From Pedobacter sp. ISL-64 (lineage in GTDB: Bacteria > Bacteroidota > Bacteroidia > Sphingobacteriales > Sphingobacteriaceae), in assembly GCF_018613605.1 (NCBI RefSeq), contig NZ_JAGGPU010000009.1, positions 142,942 to 206,941 of the forward strand: 64,000 bases of DNA, in the 5' to 3' direction. The notes under the pieces were generated by a model. The model worked only from the letters and a program-made list of their open reading frames with translations. It was not told the origin of the DNA and made no database searches. Shown here piece by piece: positions 25,501-37,000 of this stretch; within the stretch, counting starts at the first letter, position 1, and each line of letters opens with the position of its first letter. The position numbers were made by a program, and so were the translations under genes.

Positions 25501-25620
25501 TCGGTTAGTTTGGTTTATAGCATAGAGACTAGCGACTTTTACAAAGGTTTATTTTACTTAGGTAACATTTGAAATACACAAATGTCAATCACACATTTAA
25601 TATGGAAACGAAATGGGCAT

Positions 25621-25655
25621 AAAAAGAAAAGTCCCGATTTTCATCAGGACTCTCA
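25621..25655 (-). terminator. Terminator after paralog B
   Basis: On the minus strand AGTCC and GGGACT flank TGATGAAAATC and are followed by TTTTCTTTTT. It separates the two paralogs into independent units. Confidence 0.7.
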
Positions 25656-25674
25656 TTATTTTAAGCATTATACT

Positions 25675-28494
25675 TTACATTCTTATGCGCTGGCCGCCAC
25701 CGCCACCGCGTTGACCTGGCATCTGCATATCTCCACTCATTGTTCTGCCACCAATACGGGTTAACGAATAAGTGAATGACAACATATAATAGCGTTTTAA
25801 CACATTAAAGTTAACATCCTGAATTGATGTACCTGTAGCTGTTCTGCTTACTCCTGTATTCTGGTTAAGTGCATCATTAACAGAGAATTTAAATGTACCT
25901 CTGTTTTTAAAGAACTGACGGCTGATGTATGGATTAAGGATAGTATATTCCTGGTTATACAGATCGCCACCACCAAAATTTCTGAAATAATCAATATCTA
26001 TGGCTAACCTGATATTGGCTGGCAATACATAACTTACATCGAAGCTTGGATTAATGGTATAAAACTGTGTATTGGCAGATTGTTGGGCTGAAAAGGATGA
26101 ATTGGTATAGCTACCGGTGATACCACCCGTTAAATCAAATTTATCAACGTTGGTAACCAGTTTATAACCGTTGGAAATGGTATACGTATTGGTAATGTTT
26201 TTAACTGATGTGGTACCGCCCTGTGGAACAATGTAATTTACATTCCTGTTATAAGCTCCATTACCTGATATATTTAAGGTTAATTTACGCTCTGCCATTA
26301 AAGGTAAAGACCATGTTGCATTAGCATTACCTGCATAAACACCATCAACATTAATATAACTCACCTGTTGAATACCACTAGGCAGCTGTGCAACACTATT
26401 ACCGATACTGTTGAAAGTTTGTGTCAAATTTAGTCCTGCAAAGAAAAATCTACCGTTTTCAATATTAAAGTTATTGAAATTAATCCTTAACTGGTTATTA
26501 AAAGAAGGTTTTAAAGCTGGGTTACCTACATAAATAGTTTGCGAATTTGTATTATCAGGAATTGGCTGAATCTGATCGATGCTTGGTTGAGTGGTAGAAC
26601 CACGATAATTAATAAACAAGCGTTTACGGTTGCTAAAGTTATACCTGAACTGCGCAGAAGGGGTAATATTAATAAAATTCTGCGTACGCTTTAAGCCAGT
26701 AGTTAAATTCGTGTTCACCCTGTTGGTTTGCTGTGCAGCTACTCCAATATTCCAGTTATACTTTTTCTCTGTTGTTGTTAAACTAACGCCTGCCGCATTG
26801 GTAAGGGTACGGTTATTATAAATATTCGAGAAAGTATTGTCTACAAGGTCATATTGCAAAGTTAAAGGATTGTAATTAAGAACATCTCTTTGCGAATCGC
26901 TATTTGAATACCCATTCTGGTAATTAAATTCTACACTTAAGGTTTTATTTAAGGGCTCAGTATAAACTAATCGTGTCGTATTATTAATCGAATGACTGCT
27001 TGTATTATTCAACTGGTTGGTTAATGAATCTCTCTTTGAAGTACCAGTGGTAATCGTTTCATCTCTATAGTTAAGATTCGTACCATTATTATCATTAATA
27101 CTGGTACTAACGTTTAACGAAAGGGTACGACCTCTACGTTTAAAACTTTTTCTTACTAATAAATTATTGCTAAACGCAGGCGTAGCTGCAGTTGTCGTGT
27201 TCCGTTGTAAACCTTCTGTTAATGAAGTTATAAAATTACGGGTATAGTCTGTAACGCTGTTCCCATCAGTTTCGGTATAGGTTACATTGGGTTGAATCTT
27301 GATCGATAACGAAGGGTCTATTTTAGTATCAACCATAAAATTGAAACGATGGTTGATCCGATCTGTAGTATTATCTAATTTCTGATTAATATCGGTTGTT
27401 CCTGTACCTAAAAGATTTTGTGTGCGCGAATTCTGCAACAGTTCGGATGTTGCTTTGTTAAAGAAATAACTGGCCTGAAACTGGGTCCCATCTTTATAGG
27501 TATCTGCAAAGTTTAAACCCGCTGCATTTGTATTGGTGATACCACCATTTCCACCAGCGCTACTTCCGCCTCCACCGCCGCCAAAACCGCCGCCTCCACG
27601 ACCACCACCGCCTCCAAATCCGTTGCCTACACCACCGCCCTGACCAAAGTTTTGTTTGTTCACGTTGTTAAACTGGCCAATAAAACTAATCTGCCTGTCT
27701 TCATCAAACTTGTTGACGTTCAAACTTGCATCATATCGGTCATTGGAACCGTAGCCTACCGTACTGTTTCCAAAATAACCATGTTTCATGCCGCTTTTGG
27801 TTGTAATGTTCAGGATTTTATTTCTTGTTCCATCATCAATACCGGTAAACTGGGCCTGCTCGGAAAGCTCGTCAATTACCTGAATCTTATCAACCATATC
27901 GGCAGGAAGATTCTTTGTAGCCAATAAGGGATCGTTTCCAAAAAATTCTTTTCCATCCACCTTTACTTTGGTAATGGTTTCGCCCTGGGCTTTAATACTT
28001 CCATCTTTTGCCACCTCTACGCCTGGTACTTTTTTTAATAAATCTTCTACAACGGCATTTTCGCGTACCTTAATAGATTTGGCATCAAATTCAATGGTGT
28101 CTTTCTTTACCACAATTGGAATGGTTGCGGTAACGTTAACATCTTTTAAATCAACGCCATCGTCGCTCATGGCAATTTCGCCGGCATTTACTGCTGCTTT
28201 AGCCACTTCTATATCTTTAGTAGCTGTTTTTAAACCTAAAAAGGCGGAGTAGATTCTATATTTACCTGGGGCAATGCCCTTAAAACTAAAAGATCCATCC
28301 GGATTGGTTTGCCCTGAAGCAACAACACTCGAATCTTTTAAGCTCTTAACTGCTATTGTAGCAAAGTCAACCGGCTTTTTATCTTTCGCGTTAATTACTT
28401 TACCGCTTATTGAGCCAGTATTTTGAGCCTGGGCAATATATCCACAAAATAGGAGCACAATGAATATTGCCCGCTGAACGTTTTTTTTCATCAA
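25675..28494 (-). CDS. Outer-membrane beta-barrel protein, TonB-receptor-like (paralog B)
   Basis: The 939 residues align along their whole length with the neighbour at 22729-25500. Signal peptide (cut near AQAQ), regulatory domain (SGKVINAKDKKPVDFATIAVK), plug (VVEDLLKKVPGVEVAKDGSIKAQGE, KVDGKEFFGNDPLLATKNLPADMVDKIQ) and barrel are the same. The Gly-rich insert after the plug is longer here (about 35 residues, mostly Gly), and the tail MPGQRGGGGGQRIRM is shorter. The pair is a clear tandem duplication that has diverged mainly in the barrel loops. Confidence 0.87.
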   Translation of the reverse strand: MMKKNVQRAIFIVLLFCGYIAQAQNTGSISGKVINAKDKKPVDFATIAVKSLKDSSVVASGQTNPDGSFSFKGIAPGKYRIYSAFLGLKTATKDIEVAKAAVNAGEIAMSDDGVDLKDVNVTATIPIVVKKDTIEFDAKSIKVRENAVVEDLLKKVPGVEVAKDGSIKAQGETITKVKVDGKEFFGNDPLLATKNLPADMVDKIQVIDELSEQAQFTGIDDGTRNKILNITTKSGMKHGYFGNSTVGYGSNDRYDASLNVNKFDEDRQISFIGQFNNVNKQNFGQGGGVGNGFGGGGGRGGGGFGGGGGGSSAGGNGGITNTNAAGLNFADTYKDGTQFQASYFFNKATSELLQNSRTQNLLGTGTTDINQKLDNTTDRINHRFNFMVDTKIDPSLSIKIQPNVTYTETDGNSVTDYTRNFITSLTEGLQRNTTTAATPAFSNNLLVRKSFKRRGRTLSLNVSTSINDNNGTNLNYRDETITTGTSKRDSLTNQLNNTSSHSINNTTRLVYTEPLNKTLSVEFNYQNGYSNSDSQRDVLNYNPLTLQYDLVDNTFSNIYNNRTLTNAAGVSLTTTEKKYNWNIGVAAQQTNRVNTNLTTGLKRTQNFINITPSAQFRYNFSNRKRLFINYRGSTTQPSIDQIQPIPDNTNSQTIYVGNPALKPSFNNQLRINFNNFNIENGRFFFAGLNLTQTFNSIGNSVAQLPSGIQQVSYINVDGVYAGNANATWSLPLMAERKLTLNISGNGAYNRNVNYIVPQGGTTSVKNITNTYTISNGYKLVTNVDKFDLTGGITGSYTNSSFSAQQSANTQFYTINPSFDVSYVLPANIRLAIDIDYFRNFGGGDLYNQEYTILNPYISRQFFKNRGTFKFSVNDALNQNTGVSRTATGTSIQDVNFNVLKRYYMLSFTYSLTRIGGRTMSGDMQMPGQRGGGGGQRIRM

Positions 28495-28643
28495 AAAATT
28501 AGATATTATAATACAAAACTAAGCTATCAGACTAGGGAAAGGCGCAAAGGTTTGTTAAGGTGTGTTAAAAGCTTGGTAACATTTTAAATACAGCTTTTTA
28601 GCAAGGCGATCAGACCTAAAAGGAAGGTCGATCGAAGAGGGGA

Positions 28644-28769
28644 TTATTTTTGTGGCGAAGGATAAGTTTTGTAGTACACTTTTGGACAGTTACAGTTCTT
28701 TTTAAAGATACTGCATCCACTTAAACCTATGGCCACAATTACACAGATGATACTAACTTTCGTTTTCAT
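28644..28769 (-). CDS. Small lipoprotein, 41 residues
   Basis: The frame reads MKTKVSIICVIVAIGLSGCS then IFKKNCNCPKVYYKTYPSPQK. The signal has a lipobox LSGC (Cys19), leaving a 23-residue mature peptide with two more cysteines (NCNC). It lies 45 bases downstream of the VanZ-like gene on the same strand. Very short lipoproteins of this form are frequent in Sphingobacteriaceae; function unknown. Confidence 0.65.
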   Translation of the reverse strand: MKTKVSIICVIVAIGLSGCSIFKKNCNCPKVYYKTYPSPQK

Positions 28770-28814
28770 TGATTTTATTTTATTTTCAATTGCAATGAAG
28801 CTATTCCGGATACA

Positions 28815-29240
28815 TTAATTGTTTTTGGTAAGCGGCGTATTCGTCATGGTTTCATTGAAATTTAATTTATGAAGCAATACATAACTAAAAACTGCCATAG
28901 ATGCACCTAACATGTCGCAGCCAAAATCCCACCATTCTGCAGACCGGTAGGTAAAAACTTTCCATTGTAACAGTTCAATTCCGCCTCCAAGTACTGCATT
29001 GATAAGCAATATTTTAAAAATGGTTAATGTTCTGAAAGCAAAGGTATGCTGATATCTTATTTTCCCGTAGAAGAGTAATACAGATAAGACAAAGAAAAAA
29101 CCCATATGGGTCATTTTATCAAAGCCTTTAAAGAAAAAACCGCTTCCACCTACCGAATCGGAAATTTCCATATTACAAAGCACTAAAACCACTATGGTCC
29201 ATAGAACGGCCCATTTTTGCTGTTTCAGTGCTTCGTACAA
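28815..29240 (-). CDS. VanZ-like membrane protein
   Basis: The 141 residues contain about four membrane helices, the FDKMTHMGFFFVLSVLLFYG motif, and an ELLQW segment before YRSAEWWDFGCDMLGA. This matches the VanZ-like family, whose charged residues in helices 2 and 3 are conserved. The family is linked loosely to cell-envelope resistance, but most members, including this one, have no known role. It starts 10 bases after gcvH and is probably co-transcribed with it. Confidence 0.82.
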   Translation of the reverse strand: MYEALKQQKWAVLWTIVVLVLCNMEISDSVGGSGFFFKGFDKMTHMGFFFVLSVLLFYGKIRYQHTFAFRTLTIFKILLINAVLGGGIELLQWKVFTYRSAEWWDFGCDMLGASMAVFSYVLLHKLNFNETMTNTPLTKNN

Positions 29241-29250
29241 AATATAATAA

Positions 29251-29631
29251 TTAAGCCCCTACCAGTTCCTGGTAAGCTTCTGCTGTTAATAAATCCTCTA
29301 CCTCAGCTAAATCAGCTAAAGATACTTTTACCATCCAACCTTTTCCATAAGGATCAGAGTTTACCAATTCCGGATTGTCGTTTAGCTCAGCATTAACTTC
29401 TAATACCGTGCCCGTAACCGGCATATATAAATCAGACACCGTTTTAACAGCTTCTACAGTACCAAAAACTTCTTCTTTTGCTACTTCGCTGCCTACGGTA
29501 TTGATATCAACATAAACAATATCACCTAATTCGCGCTGAGCGAAATCAGTAACACCGATAATAGCTTCGTTACCTTCAACTTTAACCCACTCGTGGTCTT
29601 TAGTGTATTTTAATTCTGATGGAAAATTCAT
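29251..29631 (-). CDS. gcvH: Glycine cleavage system H protein
   Basis: This 126-residue lipoyl-carrier protein has [40 protein letters not shown] and the lipoylation site [11 protein letters not shown] (Lys in AVKT). It also has [21 protein letters not shown] protein shuttles the methylamine intermediate between the P, T and L proteins. No other gcv gene is in the window. The adjacent vanZ-like gene shares its transcript. Confidence 0.96.
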   Translation of the reverse strand: MNFPSELKYTKDHEWVKVEGNEAIIGVTDFAQRELGDIVYVDINTVGSEVAKEEVFGTVEAVKTVSDLYMPVTGTVLEVNAELNDNPELVNSDPYGKGWMVKVSLADLAEVEDLLTAEAYQELVGA

Positions 29632-29743
29632 TATAATTTAACTTATTGAATATGAGTATTTTGTATTAGTTCTATTTTGATTGTTGCACACGTAATTGCA
29701 AACATTTATTCATTTGCTCATAATTCTAAGTATGTCAACGGCC

Positions 29744-29774
29744 CAAAAGTACAATTTAGTTTCACCAATAGCAA
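29744..29774 (-). promoter_or_regulatory. gcvH promoter
   Basis: On the minus strand TACTTTTG (29751-29744) matches TAnnTTTG, with TTG 20 bases upstream (29774-29772). It would give a leader of about 105 bases. Confidence 0.55.
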
Positions 29775-29880
29775 CGCCTTAAAAAAAAGTTTTATCTATC
29801 AATCGATTCCATCTATTTAATTAACTTGGCTTGTTGTAAATACCGTAAAATGATTACATAGAAAACGAATTAAGCTATTA

Positions 29881-29916
29881 AGGGAATTGTTGATTGATAT
29901 AAACCAACAATTCCCT
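29881..29916 (-). terminator. Hairpin downstream of the TSP3 lipoprotein
   Basis: AGGGAATTGTTG and CAACAATTCCCT form a 12-bp perfect stem with a 12-base loop; the minus-strand exit is T-rich but not a pure T-run. It occupies the 309-base gap before gcvH. Confidence 0.6.
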
Positions 29917-29940
29917 GCTTGATAAGGAAGGTCTTCAGTA

Positions 29941-30669
29941 TTACGGTAAAATAAAAACAGGTAAGCTATTACTACTAAGCCAAAAAGCTTGTGTACAACC
30001 TGATTTATATTCATTGTAGTAGTCAGACAAGTTTGGATACGAAGCAATTAATTCATCTATATGGGCTAATTTTGCATTAATATAGTTCACATTTGCTTGT
30101 CTAATTTGAAAAGCGGTACCTGTTAGTGATTTAACAGTAATATAGCAATTAGCCGCTGTACATTTATCTGGTGTAGTTTCCGATAAATCAGTGCCTCCAT
30201 ATTCATCAATTTTATAATAAGCAACTACAGGATTGTAAATATTGGTATTTGCGAACAAATCTTTAGTTTCGAGTAACACCTCCTTAATCCCTTTTGCAAG
30301 TCCACAGCCAGTGCTCATTGATCCAGTAACCGCGCAATGGGTGTCATAATAATAACCTGCCGTTACCGGATCACCAGATACTGGAGTAGGGGGAGTGTGA
30401 CCTGGTCCAGTTTCACAAACATCACCAATTCCATTCCCATTCGTATCTTCCTGGCCAGGATTGTAATTATTGGGACAGTTATCAGAATAGTCGGGGTGTC
30501 CGTCACAATCAGAATCATCTAGATAAGGGCATGGTGTACCATCAGCTCGTAAATTCCTATTACCTTTGAACGTTGTAAGTTCTGGTTCTTCATTAGTAAA
30601 TTGCTTCTCACAGCCTACAATAAAAAAGGCAAACAGCAATGCTAATCCAATTAGTTTAATTTTTTTCAT
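29941..30669 (-). CDS. Lipoprotein with thrombospondin type 3 repeats
   Basis: The signal ends in lipobox IVGC (Cys20). Residues about 45-90 carry TSP3-like calcium-binding repeats (DDSDCDGHPDYSDNCPNN, DTNGNGIGDVCE), which usually form a rigid spacer. The remaining C-terminal 140 residues (YDTHCAVTGSMSTGCGLAKGIKE, DKCTAANCYITVKS) match nothing I know and have six or so cysteines. At 242 residues it is probably a cell-surface lipoprotein. It is isolated, with long gaps on both sides. Confidence 0.8.
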   Translation of the reverse strand: MKKIKLIGLALLFAFFIVGCEKQFTNEEPELTTFKGNRNLRADGTPCPYLDDSDCDGHPDYSDNCPNNYNPGQEDTNGNGIGDVCETGPGHTPPTPVSGDPVTAGYYYDTHCAVTGSMSTGCGLAKGIKEVLLETKDLFANTNIYNPVVAYYKIDEYGGTDLSETTPDKCTAANCYITVKSLTGTAFQIRQANVNYINAKLAHIDELIASYPNLSDYYNEYKSGCTQAFWLSSNSLPVFILP

Positions 30670-31013
30670 AGTTTTAATTATTAGTTTATCCTGCTGTAAG
30701 ATAGTATTAAAAATTAAGTCTAACTAGTTATGCATTCATGAATTATTAATACGAATCTCAAATCTTGTCTTGTATTTTAAACACTGAATTGGACTGCTTT
30801 ATATTAGCTTGCAAAGCATATCTCTATAGGTTGGCATACAATTAATTTGCAACCGATCTATCCCATACTGGGCGTTTCACTTTAATTCCTACGCACCATC
30901 GTTACATATAAAAGTTCTAAAAATATTTTCCATTTTATAAATATAGAAACATATCGGCAATGGCTGCGGCCTTACGTGCATGCGTAGTGATGTCGGTTAA
31001 TTTCCAAAACATG

Positions 31014-31053
31014 AAAATTTGAGTTCGACGTGGTTAATCGAACTCAAATTTTT
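31014..31053. terminator. Bidirectional terminator after sprA
   Basis: AAAATTTGAGTTCGA and TCGAACTCAAATTTT form a 15-bp perfect stem with T-runs on both strands. It closes the maeB-ruvA-sprA transcript and ends the 400-base gap after the TSP3 lipoprotein, in which I see nothing else. Confidence 0.85.
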
Positions 31054-31070
31054 AAATCCCAAAATGCAGT

Positions 31071-34000
31071 CTAATTCAATGTAAACCTTAAGCTAAATCC
31101 AAAGTTACTGAACGAAGTATTAAAAGTTTGCGAAGTATAAGGCTTGGTAATATTCGAATCGTAAAACAATTTGATATTAAATTTCTGATTCAACACATAA
31201 TCTACACTCGGCCTTAATGTAATGTTCTTCGCGCCTGAAGAAACTTCGGCTTCGGTCACATCTGCACGGTAAATAACGGTTTTATTATCGCGGATAGCCA
31301 CATCCAGTTTGAAATCCATGTTGTTATCCATTTTGAGGCTTTTAAACCATCCAAATGGGAAACGGAATTTATTGGTACGGTAGCCCAATCCTAAAACCAT
31401 ATTGTTTTCTGATAACTGCGCCAATTGGCTGTTTGATAAACTTAATCCCAATAAACGTGAACGGTTTAATTCGAAAGAAGCGGTCAGGTTATTTTTAAAC
31501 CTGGTATCAACACCAACCAACGGAGAAAAATATTCAGAAATGGTTACCTGAGCAAACTGGTATTCCGGTAAAAAGTTATTATTTACATCTCTACTGCTAA
31601 CCGCACCATTGGTTTCCTGGTAGCGCAATAATGAGTTAAAACCATTAATATTGTAGGCAGAGCGATAGCCGTGTCTGATATCGACAGACGAAAACTTATC
31701 GGCGATAAAAGGAATACGTGTTAAACCGCTATAGGTTAAACTCCAGTTTGGAAGTGGAATTTTAGGGAAGGCGTTCATTTTCGTTTTCCCGGCATCTTTG
31801 CCCGAATAAGCAGCCATAAAAGCAGAGATAATTACATCCTGACTTTCTTTGCTATAACCATCGGCATAACCGCCGTTTACACCCCCTGAATTTGGATTCT
31901 GAGCACCCAATCTTCTGGAGATAATGATCCTATTCGCCATAAACTGGTTAAACAGACCCGAAATTACCGTTGAATTATTTTCTTTGAAAGCCGTACCCAA
32001 AGCAATATACGATACGCTATAATCGCCCGTGGTGATAGCACTTAAGTTTTCGAACGATGATACACTGGCTACATACCTGAAATTGGTAGAAAAGTTTCTT
32101 GTTTGCGCCTTATTGGCTTTTAGCGTAATCCGTAAATCTTTAAATGGCTCTACCTGCCCGGTAAGCTGAAAATCTTCTCTGAGTGTGTTTACATACAGTT
32201 GGTTCTGTAAGGTATCAGTGGTTAGCCATCCGTTGTTTAATGCCATATCGCGAATATCGCGCTGACTTCCGAAAGCAAAGCCCAAGCCGGGTGCCCCCGT
32301 TGCATTATCGATACCAAAATACCTGGTGGTTGGCAGATAGCCCGGCAAGAAAATACCTTTGGTTTGTACAAAGCTGGCATTAACGTTTTTTACACTCGTT
32401 AATAGATTAATAAAAAATGTCTTAGCACCACTTCCTTCCTGGTCGTTGCCTGCCTTTCTGATAAAACCAAACTTGTTGTATAAAGTAGTTAGGTTTAAGG
32501 TTGGGTTTATCTGTACCGTTCTGCTGTTCTGTACCGTATTACCCAAATTAATATTCGGATCGCGTAAAGTAGAAAGCGGCTCAGTTTGCCAGTTAAAGTT
32601 GGTACCATAACGGGTTTTTACGGTAATCCAGTTTAGTCCTGGTATTTTATCAATTGGCAGGTTATAAGTAACGTTTAAATTATGGTTATAATCGGTTGTA
32701 CGCCCTAAACGTTTTAAGTTTTGCCAAACGGTATCACGTTTTAAACCGTCAAGTCTTCCATCCGGTTCATCAATGATCGAATAATTTGTGGCATTAAAAT
32801 CTAACTGTAACGAACGGGTAAGGTTCCAGGCGACACCATAAATCCTGCTCATGGTAAAGTTCTTGTTAAAGGTGGTACCGTAGCCACTCTGGTAAACCCC
32901 GATGGTATTATTCGGATCGTTATTCCGTAAGGTATTTTCTGAATATAAGCGATCTACATCTATTCTGAAATTAATGGCACTTGGAAAAATACTAAAGTTG
33001 AAATCCTTCAATAAAGCCAGCATGTTTGATTTAATAATCTTTTCAAACGGCGCTATTGTTTTGGCTTCTTTAGAATAACTGTACTGCAGCGATGCCCTAT
33101 AGGTATTCTGAATGCTGCTCTGATTAATAAAATCGCGATGATTATATTGGGTATAAGCATAACTTGCGGCAAAATTTTCAATATCCCACAGCCTTATAGG
33201 TTTACTGTTATTAGTGCGCTCTTTTCTAACATTGGTAAAGTTTATGCCTCTTCTAACGGTATAATCCTGTGCAAAGTTTAAAATCGAATCTTTTTGTTCT
33301 TTTGTCGACTGCTCTAGCGCATTTTTAAGCTCGATATCTGGCGTTCTTGGATTGTACTGCGGAGTAGAAACCTGTTTAGAGTAACTCACAAACATTGGGA
33401 TTTTCACACCCGATTTTTGCGGCAGAAACTTACCTAATTCCATAGCAGAAGAAACATCAAGCAATACATTATCCGCACGGTTCCGCTCGCTCACCTTCGA
33501 ATCGATAGATCCGAAACCGATGGTAGATTTACTTCCGGAAATATTTACATCTGCAAAATCAGCCAATTTTAAGTTCAATCTTCCGGTAGCTGCCCAACCG
33601 CCTTTTTCGTCAAATTCAGTTAACCTCAATTCGTTAAACCAAACCAGTGCATTTTTATCAAGGCCATCGTCATTCCGTTCATCACTGGCAGCACGGAGCG
33701 GATTTTTAATCCCTACCATATACACCCTAACCTTGCTCATATCAGGTTGCCCTTTAACTATAATAGTTCTATTTCCGTCGGTATAGGTAAATGGAACATT
33801 TGTAGGCCATGGTTGTCCGTTGGCTTGTTTAGCTACGTTACGGGCCAGCTTGGCATTTTGGAAAAGTGTTAAATCAATATCCATTCTATTGGCTTCCGGC
33901 CAAATGGCATCAGGATCGCTTGTACCCGGATTGGTTACCTTTAACGGGATTACATATTCATAATAATTATCCTGGTTATCGGTTCCGATTCTTAAGAATG

Positions 34001-37000
34001 CGGCAACATCATTATCATTTAAAATTTGATTATTAACAGCCTCGGCATGAATAAACATTTCCAAATGTTTGTAAGACCTGAAATCGCTATAGGCTGTTTT
34101 AAATGCTGCTCTACCATAGCCATCTCTTAACGATTTTACAATAACCGATAGCGATTGCTCATTTAAACGTGTATCGCCACGATAGTTGCTATAGTCGCGC
34201 TCGCGAAGAATGCCCGGAGGGGTAACATATGGAATCGGTGAACGCTTTCCATTTTCTTCAATATTTACTGTCGAAACTTCAATAGTAGAATTATCAGGGG
34301 TAAGTGCGGGCAACGATGGATCGACGATTACCTGTGCAGCTTGGTTGGAAGCATTATATTCTCTCCACTCCCCACGGATTAACTGCAACTTGGCAAAACG
34401 CATCACCGCAGTATCAGCGAAATTGGTCATAAACATCCTGAAAAAACGGATCGATTTAAAATCCTGGATACCGCCTACTTTCTCCTGGTACTGACCGATT
34501 GGGATTCTGAATTGATACCATGAAACGGCCTGGGTATTTCCATTGGCCAATTTTACCTGCGAGGTAACCTTATCGGTAATAAAGTTCTGACCAACATTTA
34601 AATCTCCCGGGCGGATAGAAACTTTATACTGAAAATACTCATCACTTTGCGTCATGTTATTATCGCGGTTGATGTCTTCCCCATCGGGTAAAGAAGTAGA
34701 TGCAGAATTTTCAAGTCCTAGTTCTTCTTGCGACTGTTGCGAAGTTTTAGAGTTTCCTTCCGTTCCATTATATTTTTCGTAGCGTTTAAGAATACCCGCG
34801 TTGATCTGATCTAATGCCGGACCTCTGAAATAAGTATAATTATCTGATGATGGATCGGCATCAAGTGCGGCAGAAGCGGTGGCATTTAACTGCGATTTAA
34901 TCTGCGTAATTGCCGCAACAAATTTTACTTTTTCATCAGCATCTGATAATCCATCCAAACCCACATCCTGTGCTCTACGCGAACTGGCATTGTTATCGAA
35001 AGCCTGTACAACGGGTTGCAATTTGGGTACACGGCCCCAAGCGGTTTCTTCGTATTTGCTTGGGTCGTTTGTGGCTGGCAGACCATTTTCTAAGGATTTT
35101 CTGCCATCCTTAAGAATATCTTCTGAGATATTTCCCAAGTTAAAATACATGTCGCCACCGGTAGAATTTGGCTTATAGATGAATGGATCCATTACCCAAA
35201 ACTCAATAAAACCCACATTTAAGGCTTCAAAATCGTTGGTTTCGATTTTTCTTTGGAAACCTCCCCAGTTATTTTTAGGCTGCAATAATGTTCCATCCGG
35301 TCTAAAATCTGTAGGGCGGAAGTTATATGGCCCCCTAACAGTTGGATAATAAGCCACATCGAAAGTGGTAATGTTTAAGGCCTGCCCGGTTGCCGTTTCT
35401 TTAAACGGAAAAACCTCCTGCTCAATTACCTCTCTAACATAGTGATTGGAAAGTTCTCCCCGGTTGCCCCTGATATTTGCAGGAGTGGTAGATGCCGCCG
35501 AATTATAAAAAGTTGGGTCGATGTTATAAAATGCAATTCTTGCCCGGTTGTAACCGTAAGATAAATCGTTGGATTTATCAAACTCTGAGAAAAGCTGTGG
35601 CGTACCTGATAGCTGCCAGGCAATGGCACTCTTTAAATCGATTACCGATCTGGATGCTTCGAAATCATCCAAGTAACTTACTCCGTTTTTACTGCCGGCA
35701 AAATTCAATGCCCTTGGGTGCCCAGGGATCAATTGTGCAAACTCTCCATAAAACGTTACACTCGAAGGTGCTTTGGTTGAAATGAACGGAAGTTTATCAA
35801 CCAGTTTTGTTAAAAATCTTGATGGCGAGCTGTAGTTAATATCTGCTCCCCAAATGGTATTTGAAATAGGCTCTTCGCCGATGTTTACCTTTTGGGTTAA
35901 AGGTTTCTCGGTCAGGTTCATGATAGTACCGCCCAGATTTAGTTTATTGTTTACACGGTAATCTAAACGGGTTCCAAAAAGTGATCGTTGCTGCAGGCCA
36001 AAGGTTTCACTGTTTTCAGTAGTGATCCGAATCGGTTGACCAGACACCAAAAGTGCCTGGTTGATGATGCTCACCCGGCCACCCTGATAATCGACAGTAA
36101 AATCTATCCCCTCAGTTAATGGCATTGTTCCTGCAAAAACCTTTACCGATCCTTCCGGAACGTTAATGGCATTTAAACTAAATTCAGAAGAAATATCAGA
36201 TTGGTAATTTACCTTAATGGTGTACCTGTTCTGGTTTTGGAACAACTGCTTAGCGATGGTTTGGGTTGAATCGTAAAGCGCAGTAAAAGTATATTTATTG
36301 ATCAATGCCTGCTCGCTCGGTAAAAACTTCGCAGCTAAATCTTTACCAAATGGCTCAATCACAGGGAAAATAATTCTTCCATTTGCCGGATCGATGGTGA
36401 TATAACCCGAATTGGTATTGGTTACCAACGAAGTTTGTCCATTGCTCCCCACGCCGAACATACTCGCCTGATTGGCATTGCTTGCGGTAGAATAAGACCC
36501 AAAAGCATTATTTGTGGCCACGAAATCGAAAACTCCATCGGGCCTGCGTTCATTTTGCTGGTTCAAACGATCAAATTCAGTTAAGGCAATCCACTGCTTA
36601 TTTGCAGTATTTTGTCCTTCAGTCATTACCGGGTTATCCACACCGGTTTCGTTATCGATACGGTAAATATCAAGTTTAAAATTCTGACTGCTGATCTGGT
36701 ACCCTCCGATAGAGTAAATATTTTTCATCATCAGATCCCATGTTGGCAATTGGATCTTGGTGGTTTCGTTCTTTAACAATTTAGCATAAAGTACTTTTGG
36801 ATTTGCCGCATCAAAAGAAACATCGGTAGAAAACTCACCTACCTGATATTCCACACCGTTGTAGGTATAACGGTAGGCAACAGCTAAAACCTCATCAGCA
36901 TTTAATGGGTTGTTCAACGATAAATAACCCAACTGTGGCTGAAAGGTAAACTCACGCTCGGTTAACTTTCTGGCGTAAACCAGTTTAGCAAAGTTATCGG

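Noticed and set aside
27565..27650. GC-rich low-complexity tract as a DNA repeat element
   Set aside because: It is the coding sequence of the Gly-rich insert of the outer-membrane paralog and keeps the frame.
29817..30047. Minus-strand frame of 76 residues
   Set aside because: It overlaps the end of the TSP3 lipoprotein gene in another frame, has no signal or motif and covers the hairpin at 29881-29916.
34879..35178. Plus-strand frames of about 100 residues inside sprA
   Set aside because: They lie wholly within the continuous 2399-codon sprA frame and show no protein family features.
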